From: Actinomycetota bacterium
Lineage (GTDB): Bacteria > Actinomycetota > Thermoleophilia > Solirubrobacterales > Solirubrobacteraceae
Direction of reading: 5' to 3'
Assembly (NCBI GenBank): GCA_005883255.1
Contig: VAXS01000205.1
Location: forward strand, 1 to 8,406
DNA length: 8,406 nt
The position numbers and the translations under genes were made by a program. The stretch's first letter is position 1, and each line of letters opens with the position of its first letter. Below are positions 1 through 6,252 of this stretch, piece after piece. The notes under the pieces are model-generated. The model made no database searches. It saw only the letters and a program-made list of their open reading frames with translations, and was not told the DNA's origin.

Positions 1-44
1 CCTTCGGCGCGCGTCGCGTCGCCATCCGGAAGCTCCTCCTGTGA
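1..44 (+). CDS. Possible 3' end of an upstream gene (partial)
   Basis: Reading from base 3, thirteen codons give FGARRVAIRKLLL followed by a TGA at 42-44. Twelve of the thirteen codons end in G or C, as in the confirmed genes of this window, while the other two plus-strand frames show poorer third-position bias. That makes a gene end plausible, but the stretch is far too short to assign a family or to exclude chance. The tail is basic and hydrophobic. If real, the gene lies in the same direction as the cluster that begins at 256, but the gap of about 210 bases argues against one continuous operon. Confidence 0.3.
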   Translation, partial: FGARRVAIRKLLL

Positions 45-255
45 TCGAGACCCCCGCCGGCGATGCGGTCCCCGCGGCGGCGTGGCACGCATTCAATCCG
101 GGTCGCGGGCGGCGTGCAACCGCGCTTCTCGCAAATCGCACTCTTTTCACCCCTTCGCGCCAAACCGGGCGCTCCGAGCGGGGCACCATTGGTCGGCGCG
201 CGGCCGCGACGAGCGGGGGGATGGCGGGCGCGGCCAGGGGGTAGCTTGGGCGGGC
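45..255. other. Intergenic region upstream of the SDR/SRPBCC/M19 cluster
   Basis: No reading frame here looks like a gene. A locally AT-richer island lies at about 130-150 (GCAAATCGCACTCTTTTCAC), the kind of composition dip where a promoter for the gene at 256 might sit, about 100 bases upstream of its start. I cannot point to a clean -10/-35 pair. The 60 bases just before the start are very G-rich, with a GGGGG run ending at 240. The G-rich stretch at 248-254 is at best a weak ribosome binding site. Confidence 0.4.
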
Positions 256-1179
256 ATGGAGATCCTGGTCACAGGGGCCACCGGGTTCGTCGGGTCCGAG
301 CTGATCCCGCGGCTGCTGCGCGACGGCCACCGGGTGCGCGCGTTCGCGCGCGATCCGGAGCGGGTGGGGCCGGGCGTGGCGATCCACTCCGGCGACGCGG
401 TGACCGGCGCCGGCCTGGCCGAGGCCCTGGAGGGGGTGGACGTGGCCTACTTCCTCATCCACTCGATGGAGGCGGCGCCCACCGGCGACGGGACCTTCGT
501 CGAGCGCGACCGCCGCTCCGCCGAGCGCTTCGCCGCCGCCGCCCGGGCGGCGGGCGTCCAGCGCATCGTGTACCTGGGCGGGCTGGTCCCGGCCGGCGCT
601 CCCCCCTCGCGCCACCTGGCCAGCCGGCTGGAGGTCGAGCGCATCCTGCTCGACGCCGTGCCGGCCGCCATCTCCCTGCGAGCCTCGATCGTCATCGCCG
701 CCGCCTCCCGCTCGTTCCGCTTCCTCGTCCACCTGGTCGAGCGCCTGCCGGTGCTGGCGCTCCCGGCCTGGCGCGCCCGCCGCACCGCGCCCGTCGACGG
801 CCGCGACGTGATCGCGCTGCTCGCCGCCGCCGCCACGGCCGGCGAGCCGGCAGCCGGCGGCTCCCTGGACGCCGCCGGCCCCGAGGTCCTCACCTACGCC
901 GAGATGATCGACCGCATCCGCCACCACATGCTGGTGGGCCGCCCGGCCCTGCGCCTGCGCTTCTCGGCCACGCCGCTGGCCAGCCGGGTGGCGGCCGCGA
1001 TCGCCGGCGAGGACCCGGAGCTGGTCGGCCCGCTGATGGAGGGACTCGAGCACGACCTCCTGCCCCGGCCCGGCCACGACGCGGCCGCCGCGCTGAGGGT
1101 CCGCGTCCACTCGTTCGACTCTGCCGTGGAGCACGCGCTGCGGCGCCGGGAAGAGCGCGAGCCGCTCGCCGCGAAATAG
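256..1179 (+). CDS. Atypical SDR-family NAD(P)-binding protein
   Basis: A 307-residue Rossmann-fold protein of the atypical (NmrA-like or extended) short-chain dehydrogenase group. The start at 256 is chosen because the first beta strand and the glycine motif GATGFVG (residues 7-13) follow at once; the open frame continues upstream to 82, but that part looks like non-coding sequence. Arg32, after the second strand (FARDP), is the kind of basic residue that often favours NADP. Further family-type segments are YFLIHSM (65-71), YLGGL (106-110) and the HLASRLEVE stretch (120-128), which resemble the N-terminal domain of actinobacterial proteins that also carry a DUF2867 C-terminal domain. No classical Tyr-xxx-Lys pair is evident, so the protein may bind a nucleotide without standard SDR catalysis. 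The C-terminus (VHSFDSAVEHALRR) is typical of the group. An SRPBCC gene follows after 14 bases, suggesting co-transcription. Substrate unknown. Confidence 0.88.
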   Translation: MEILVTGATGFVGSELIPRLLRDGHRVRAFARDPERVGPGVAIHSGDAVTGAGLAEALEGVDVAYFLIHSMEAAPTGDGTFVERDRRSAERFAAAARAAGVQRIVYLGGLVPAGAPPSRHLASRLEVERILLDAVPAAISLRASIVIAAASRSFRFLVHLVERLPVLALPAWRARRTAPVDGRDVIALLAAAATAGEPAAGGSLDAAGPEVLTYAEMIDRIRHHMLVGRPALRLRFSATPLASRVAAAIAGEDPELVGPLMEGLEHDLLPRPGHDAAAALRVRVHSFDSAVEHALRRREEREPLAAK

Positions 1180-1193
1180 AGTGGGCCGCGGCC

Positions 1194-1643
1194 ATGAGCC
1201 GCGTCACCGCCTCCATCGACATCGCGGCGCCGCCCGAGCGGGTCTGGGACGTGGTGATGGACCCGCGGCGCCTGGGCGAGTGGGTGACGATCCACCGGGA
1301 GATCGACCGGGTCTCGGACCAGCCGCTGCGCGACGGCTCCACCCTGCGCCAGCAGCTCACCCTGCGGGGCGTGCACTTCTATGTGCGCTGGACGGTGTCC
1401 GAGGCCCGTGAGCCCAAGCTGGCCGTCTGGGACGGCCGCGGCCCCGCCCGGTCGAAGGCCCACACGCTCTACCGCCTTCGGCCCCACGACGGCGGCACCC
1501 GGTTCGAGTACGAGAACGAGTTCAAGCCCCCGCTGGGCCCGCTGGGCGCGGCCGCCAGCCGGGCGATCGTCGGCGGGCTCCCGCAGCGCGAGGCCAACGC
1601 GACGCTGCGGCGCCTGAAGTCGCTGGTCGAAGACCGTGGCTGA
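1194..1643 (+). CDS. SRPBCC (Bet v 1-like) family protein
   Basis: A 149-residue soluble protein with the hallmarks of the START/Bet v 1-like ligand-binding fold. The first strand (residues 4-11, VTASIDIA) is followed by PPERVWDVVMDPRRLGEW (13-30), the helix and turn seen in polyketide cyclase/CoxG-type members. Alternating beta strands follow from about 40 to 115, and a long C-terminal helix runs from about 118 to 146. Length fits a single-domain member. Such proteins hold hydrophobic ligands or act as small enzymes or lipid carriers, and the sequence does not reveal which. The ATG at 1194 lies 14 bases after the upstream stop and no strong ribosome binding site is visible, so coupling to the SDR gene is likely. 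Its last 8 bases overlap the dipeptidase start. Confidence 0.88.
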   Translation: MSRVTASIDIAAPPERVWDVVMDPRRLGEWVTIHREIDRVSDQPLRDGSTLRQQLTLRGVHFYVRWTVSEAREPKLAVWDGRGPARSKAHTLYRLRPHDGGTRFEYENEFKPPLGPLGAAASRAIVGGLPQREANATLRRLKSLVEDRG

Positions 1644-2829
1644 GGAAGCCGCGGGAGTGGTCGTCGACCTGCACGCCCACTACCCGATGCACCTGATCCC
1701 GCCGTCGGAGGCCAGTGTCGTGCGCCTGATCGTCTCGCGCCGCGAGCGCACCCGGTGGCGGGACCGCATGCGGGCGCTGCTCACCGAGGCCGGCAGCCGG
1801 CTGTGGAACTACCCGAGTCCGGCGGCCGGGCCGGCGGTCACCGTCCCGCTCATGCGCGCCGGCCGGGTGGGCGCCGTGCTTTCGGTCCTCTACGTCCCGC
1901 TGGACGAGATGGACCTGAGCTGCGCCTACGGCTCGCCGCCCAACCCCGACTACTTCCCGCGCCTGCTGCGCCAGCTCGAGCTGGTGGAGGCCCACGTCGG
2001 CGCCGCCCATGGCGACGCGGTGCGGATCGCCCGGACGCCGACCGAGCTCGAGGCGGCCCGGGACCAGGGCCGGCTGGCGCTCGTCCACTGCGTGGAGGGC
2101 GGCTTCCACCTGGGCGCCACGCCCGGAGAGGTCGAGGGCAACGTCGCCCGGCTGGCCGAGCGCGGCGTGGCCTACATCGGCCTGGCGCACCTGTTCTGGC
2201 GCGGGGTGGCCACCAACGTGGCCGCGCTCCCGTTCCTCCCCGACTGGGTCTACCACCTGCTGTTCCCCCAGCCCGCACGCGGCCTCACCGTGCTGGGCGA
2301 GGCGGCGCTGCGGGCCATGGTCCGCCACGGGATCCTGGTCGACGTCACGCACATGAGCGCCCGCTCCTTCGACGACGCGCTGGAGCTGATGGACGAGCTG
2401 GACCCCCAGCGCCGCGTGCCCGCGATCGCCTCGCACATGGCCTGCCGCTTCGGCCACCTGGAGTACAACCTCACCGACGACCAGATCGAGCGCCTGGCCC
2501 GGCGCGACGGCGCGATGGGCGTGATCCTCTGCGACCACTTCGTCAAGGAGGGGCTGCGCCACCGGCGCACCCGGACCTTCGAGGAGTCGCTGGAGGCGAT
2601 CTGCCGCCACGTCGATCGCATCCGCGAGATCACCGGCTCGCACCGGCACGCCGCGATCGGCTCCGACCTCGACGGCTACATCAAGCCCACGCTCGCGGGC
2701 CTGGACGACATGAGCGCCATGGCCGCGCTGCGGGAGGGCCTGCGCCGGCGCTACGGCGACGACGCGGACGCCATCTGCCAGGGGAACGCCCTGCGAGTGC
2801 TGCGCGCCGGATGGGCAGCCGGCGCGTAG
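1636..2829 (+). CDS. Peptidase M19 (membrane/renal dipeptidase) family protein
   Basis: A 397-residue protein of the M19 dipeptidase family, TIM-barrel zinc enzymes that cleave dipeptides (in some members with D-residues) or related amide bonds. Visible landmarks are DLHAHYP (11-17) at the end of the first strand, HCVEG with Glu154 as the probable metal-bridging residue, DVTHMS with His239, IASHMACR with His267, and IGSDLDG (341-347) near the final barrel strand. These match the expected order of metal ligands and the catalytic aspartate region. The first motif is His-x-His rather than the His-x-Asp usual in M19. No signal peptide or membrane segment is seen, so it is probably cytoplasmic. 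GTG at 1636 is the start because the barrel begins within ten residues of it; it overlaps the preceding gene by 8 bases, so translation is probably coupled. Substrate is not predictable. Confidence 0.88.
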   Translation: MAEEAAGVVVDLHAHYPMHLIPPSEASVVRLIVSRRERTRWRDRMRALLTEAGSRLWNYPSPAAGPAVTVPLMRAGRVGAVLSVLYVPLDEMDLSCAYGSPPNPDYFPRLLRQLELVEAHVGAAHGDAVRIARTPTELEAARDQGRLALVHCVEGGFHLGATPGEVEGNVARLAERGVAYIGLAHLFWRGVATNVAALPFLPDWVYHLLFPQPARGLTVLGEAALRAMVRHGILVDVTHMSARSFDDALELMDELDPQRRVPAIASHMACRFGHLEYNLTDDQIERLARRDGAMGVILCDHFVKEGLRHRRTRTFEESLEAICRHVDRIREITGSHRHAAIGSDLDGYIKPTLAGLDDMSAMAALREGLRRRYGDDADAICQGNALRVLRAGWAAGA

Positions 2830-2841
2830 CTAGCCGGCGCC
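2803..2841. terminator. Hairpin-forming repeat at convergent gene ends, candidate bidirectional terminator
   Basis: A perfect 8-base inverted repeat, CGCGCCGG (2803-2810) and CCGGCGCG (2819-2826) with an 8-base loop, ends directly before the dipeptidase stop codon. A further copy of the right arm, CCGGCGC (2834-2840), can pair with the same left arm, so two alternative hairpins are possible. The site lies where two genes converge with no spacer, the usual place for a shared terminator. No T-run follows in either direction, so classic intrinsic termination is not assured. In such GC-rich sequence some inverted repeats arise by chance. Confidence 0.4.
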
Positions 2842-3690
2842 CAGCAGCGCGGCCACGCGCTCGCGCACCACGTCGGCCGAGTGGGCCAGCGCCACGCGCT
2901 CGGCATCCGACATCGGCACCGCCACGATCTCCTCCACGCCGCCCGCGCCCAGCCGGACGGGCACGTCGATGCACACCCGCTCCAGGCCCAGCTCCCCCTC
3001 GCACAGCACGCAGCAGGACACCACCCGCCGGCGATCGGCCGTCACCCCGTCCACCACCTGCGCCGCCGCCGCCGCGCGCGCCTGCAGATCGTCCAGCGCG
3101 GGGCGCTCGCGCACGCGCCGGGCGATCTCCTCCAGGCGCTCGGCCGCGATCAGCTCGGCCACCGGCGCGCCGGCCACGCTCGCCGAGGAGAGCAGCGGGA
3201 CCATCGTGTCGCCGTGCTCGCCCACCACCAGCGCCCACACGTCGCGCGCCGACGCCCCCACCTCGGCGGCCACCAGCGCCCGCAGCCGGGCGGAGTCGAT
3301 CACCCCGCCCACGCCGGCCACCCGCTGGCGGGGGAACAGCGTGGTGAACGCCACCAGGTCGGTGAGCGCCTCCATCGGCTCGGCGGCCACCACCACCATG
3401 GCGTCGGGGGCGTGCTCCGCCACCTGGGTGGCGCTCACTCGCACCGCCGTCGCGTCGCCGCCGGCGATCACCACCGCCGTCGAGCCGGCCAGGTCCCGCC
3501 AGTCGTCGCTGGCGTGCACCCATCCACCGTCACCGCGCAGCGCCGCCGCGGTGGCCGCGTCCAGCGCCCGGCCCCGCGCGTCGGAGGCGTCACCATCCAC
3601 CAGGACCACCTCTCCGGAGCCCGCCTGGAGGACGCGGTCGGCCACCGCTCCGCCCAGCGCACCGGCGCCGATGATGCTTATCTTCCACAT
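2830..3690 (-). CDS. Divergent malate/lactate dehydrogenase-like protein lacking the substrate loop
   Basis: A 286-residue homologue of the LDH/type III MDH superfamily, shorter than the usual 305-320. The NAD-binding start IIGAGALGG (6-14) and the Asp32 that should bind the ribose are present, as are the catalytic-type IDSARLR (Asp132, Arg135) and GEHGD with His159. Between strand VVIAGG (73-78) and APDA (94-97), however, about 15 residues found in relatives are missing. That region normally carries the mobile loop with two substrate-binding arginines (AG-x-x-R-K-PGMSR) and an asparagine. At the usual SNP/TNP motif the asparagine is Glu104. Only Arg84 might replace a loop arginine. By inference it binds NAD(H) but does not oxidise malate or lactate in the standard way; a different substrate or a regulatory role is possible. 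ATG at 3690 places the glycine motif correctly. It is divergent from the small DNA-binding protein gene. Confidence 0.8.
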   Translation of the reverse strand: MWKISIIGAGALGGAVADRVLQAGSGEVVLVDGDASDARGRALDAATAAALRGDGGWVHASDDWRDLAGSTAVVIAGGDATAVRVSATQVAEHAPDAMVVVAAEPMEALTDLVAFTTLFPRQRVAGVGGVIDSARLRALVAAEVGASARDVWALVVGEHGDTMVPLLSSASVAGAPVAELIAAERLEEIARRVRERPALDDLQARAAAAAQVVDGVTADRRRVVSCCVLCEGELGLERVCIDVPVRLGAGGVEEIVAVPMSDAERVALAHSADVVRERVAALLGAG

Positions 3691-3743
3691 GATCGGTGAA
3701 AAGTGGTTAGTGTTAGGGGGTGTAAACGAGCTGGGGGTATTAC
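3691..3743. promoter_or_regulatory. Divergent intergenic region between the MDH-like gene and the DNA-binding protein gene
   Basis: These 53 bases must carry the start signals for genes leaving in both directions, unless their promoters lie within the coding regions. The stretch is AT-richer than its surroundings. It holds a tandem hexamer GTTAGT-GTTAGG (3706-3717). TAGTGT at 3708-3713 fits a loose TAnnnT -10 pattern for the plus-strand gene. GGGGG at 3733-3737, six bases before the ATG at 3744, is a plausible ribosome binding site. On the minus strand TTTACA (complement of 3721-3726) resembles a -35 box, but no good -10 follows. The GTTAG repeat could be an operator, which is inference only. 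Confidence 0.4.
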
Positions 3744-4109
3744 ATGACGGAATTCATCGACAGCGCACGCCGCGAGATCCAAGACCGTCTGGGCCAATTG
3801 CGAGATGAGGTGAAGCGGCTGGAACGGGCGGCGGCGGCGCTCGGCGACGGGGCGGCCCGGCGCGGACCGGGACGGCCTCCGGGCAGTGGACGTACCACCA
3901 CCACACGCCGCCGCCGCGGCGGCCGGCGGCGGGGAAGTGGCACGCGGGCCGCGCAGGCGGAGAAGCTGGTGCGGGAGAACCCGGGCATCACCATCTCGGA
4001 CCTGGCCAAGCGGATGAACATCAAGCCGAACTACCTCTACCGCGTGCTGCCGCAGCTGCAGCAGGACGGGAAGGTGCGCAAGCGCGGCAAGGAGTGGCAT
4101 CCGGCCTAG
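3744..4109 (+). CDS. Small basic DNA-binding protein: coiled coil, AT-hook-like linker, helix-turn-helix
   Basis: A 121-residue protein I do not recognise as a named family. Three parts are visible. Residues 5-33 form a charged amphipathic helix (RREIQDRLGQLRDEVKRLER), probably a coiled coil for dimerisation. Residues 39-68 are glycine- and arginine-rich and include RRGPGRPPGSGR, close to an AT-hook core (GRP flanked by basic residues), followed by RRRRGGRRRG; this should be disordered and bind DNA, perhaps in the minor groove. Residues 71-119 look like a small winged helix: NPGITISDLAKRMNIKPNYL reads as helix-turn-helix, and VRKRGKEWHP as a wing and tail. The layout suggests a nucleoid-associated or transcription protein; a specific target cannot be named. 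The start follows GGGGG by six bases. It is divergent from the MDH-like gene and convergent, with a 7-base gap, on mdh. Confidence 0.8.
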   Translation: MTEFIDSARREIQDRLGQLRDEVKRLERAAAALGDGAARRGPGRPPGSGRTTTTRRRRGGRRRGSGTRAAQAEKLVRENPGITISDLAKRMNIKPNYLYRVLPQLQQDGKVRKRGKEWHPA

Positions 4110-4116
4110 CCGCCGG

Positions 4117-4119
<3 letters not shown>
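4107..4119. repeat. Short palindrome holding both convergent stop codons
   Basis: TAGCC-GCC-GGCTA is a perfect 5-base inverted repeat with a 3-base centre. Its left TAG is the stop of the plus-strand DNA-binding protein gene, and its right end, read on the minus strand, is the TAG stop of mdh. The stem is short and has no T-run, so a terminator function is uncertain. It may simply reflect two TAG stops facing each other in GC-rich sequence. Confidence 0.35.
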
Positions 4120-5123
<1,004 letters not shown>

Positions 5124-5127
<4 letters not shown>

Positions 5128-5141
5128 TGGCTCATCTCCTC
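5124..5141 (-). promoter_or_regulatory. icd-mdh translational coupling junction
   Basis: On the minus strand GAGGAG (complement of 5136-5141) lies inside the last codons of icd, eight bases before the GTG start of mdh. The sequence GTGA then holds the mdh start (5127-5125) and the icd stop TGA (5126-5124). This four-base overlap with an embedded Shine-Dalgarno decides the GTG as the mdh start and indicates translational coupling of the two TCA-cycle enzymes. Confidence 0.85.
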
Positions 5142-6206
5142 GATCACGGCGTCGGCGAACTCCGAGGTCCCGACGGCGGTGGGGTCGTCGCGATTGGGCT
5201 TGAGGTCATACGTGACCTTCTCTCCCTTGCGGATGACCTCGGCGATCGCGCCCTCCAACCGATCCGCGGCCTCTCTCTCATCCAGATGGCGGAGCATCAG
5301 CACACCGGAGAGCATCAGCGCGGTGGGGTTCACCTTGTTCTGCCCCTTGTACTTGGGCGCGGAGCCGTGCGTGGCCTCGAACATCGCCGCCTCGGTGCCG
5401 ATGTTGCCTCCGGGCGCCAGTCCCAGCCCCCCGATCATCCCCGCCCCCAGGTCGGAGACGATGTCCCCGTAGAGGTTGGGCAGCACGATCACGTCGTACT
5501 CCTCGGGCCGTGACACCAGCTGGTTGCAGAGGTTGTCGATGATCCGGTCCTCGAACTCGACGTCGGGATGCCGCTCCGCCACCCCACGCGCGACCTCGAG
5601 GAACAGCCCGTCGGAGAACTTCATGATGTTGGCCTTGTGGGCGGCGGTGACCTTCCGCCGGCCGTTGGCCTCGGCGTAGTCGAAGGCCGACTCCACGATC
5701 CTCTCGGAGCCGAAGACCGAGATCGGCTTGATCGAGATCCCCGAGTGCGCGCGGATGGCCGAGCCGTCCAGCTCCTCCAGGAAGCGGCGCAGGTCCTCCG
5801 CCTGCGCCGAGTCCTTCTCGAACTCGATCCCCGCGTACAGGTCCTCGGTGTTCTCCCGGACGATCACGATGTCGGTCTCGGGGAAGCGGGTGCGGACGCC
5901 CTCGTAGGCCTTGCAGGGACGGATGCACGAGTAGAGGTCGAGCTCCTTGCGCAGGAGCACGTTGACCGAGCGAAAGCCCGAGCCCACGGGCGTGGTGGTG
6001 GGGCCCTTGATGCCCACCCCGTTGCGCTTGATCGACTCCAGCGTGCGGTCCGGGAACGGCGTGCCCTCCTCGGCGTAGACGTCCTCCCCGGCGGGCTGCT
6101 CGTCCCAGTCGAACTGGACGCCGGTGGCCTCCAGCACGCGGCGGGTGGCCTCGACGAGCTCCGGGCCGGTGCCGTCGCCGGGGATGATCGTGACGTTGTG
6201 TGCCAT
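5124..6206 (-). CDS. icd: Isocitrate dehydrogenase
   Basis: A 360-residue member of the isocitrate/isopropylmalate dehydrogenase family, oxidising and decarboxylating isocitrate to 2-oxoglutarate in the TCA cycle. IPGDGTGPE is at 8-16. Residues corresponding to the E. coli active site are all visible: Ser80, Asn82, Arg86, Arg96, Arg117, Tyr124 (in YAGIE), Lys191, Asp224, Asp248 and Asp252. Ser80 corresponds to the serine phosphorylated in E. coli. The cofactor segment HGSAPKY (280-286) has Lys285 and Tyr286, and VTYD has Tyr333, as in NADP enzymes, but the arginine that follows in E. coli is replaced (Pro337 by position), so cofactor choice is not certain. Length is nearer the compact 330-360 residue forms than the 416 of E. 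coli. ATG at 6206 is preferred; the open frame reaches 6278, but that extension would overlap the divergent aidB-like start and lacks family sequence. It is the first gene of an operon with mdh. Confidence 0.95.
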
Positions 6207-6252
6207 GCGGCGCGCGATGCTATCGGTGGGCTGGCGCGGTAGCTTCTTACCC
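6207..6252. promoter_or_regulatory. Divergent icd / aidB-like intergenic region with an imperfect dyad
   Basis: Only 46 bases separate the two divergent starts, so signals for both must overlap here or lie in the neighbouring coding regions. An imperfect inverted repeat, GCTATCG (6219-6225) and CGGTAGC (6237-6243), matches at six of seven positions with an 11-base spacer, giving arm centres 18 bases apart. That geometry would suit a dimeric repressor or activator. No Shine-Dalgarno is visible for either gene, so leaderless transcripts are possible. No confident -10/-35 pair can be named. Confidence 0.4.

Noticed and set aside
82..255. Longer start for the SDR gene at 82
   Set aside because: The Rossmann first strand starts right after the ATG at 256, and the upstream 58 residues have mixed composition unlike the gene.
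63..1193. N-terminal extension of the SRPBCC frame upstream through the SDR gene
   Set aside because: This part is Arg/Pro-rich nonsense in another frame of the SDR gene. The SRPBCC fold begins right after the ATG at 1194.
1755..3347. A long plus-strand open frame rich in Arg, Pro, Ala and Gly across the dipeptidase and MDH-like genes
   Set aside because: It is an out-of-frame shadow in GC-rich DNA: low-complexity composition, no domain, and it spans two well-supported genes on opposite strands.
2881..3699. Plus-strand open frame opposite the MDH-like gene
   Set aside because: It is a His/Arg-rich antisense shadow without domains.
3713..3719. Telomere-like TTAGGGG string
   Set aside because: It is a single short occurrence in a promoter gap with no array.
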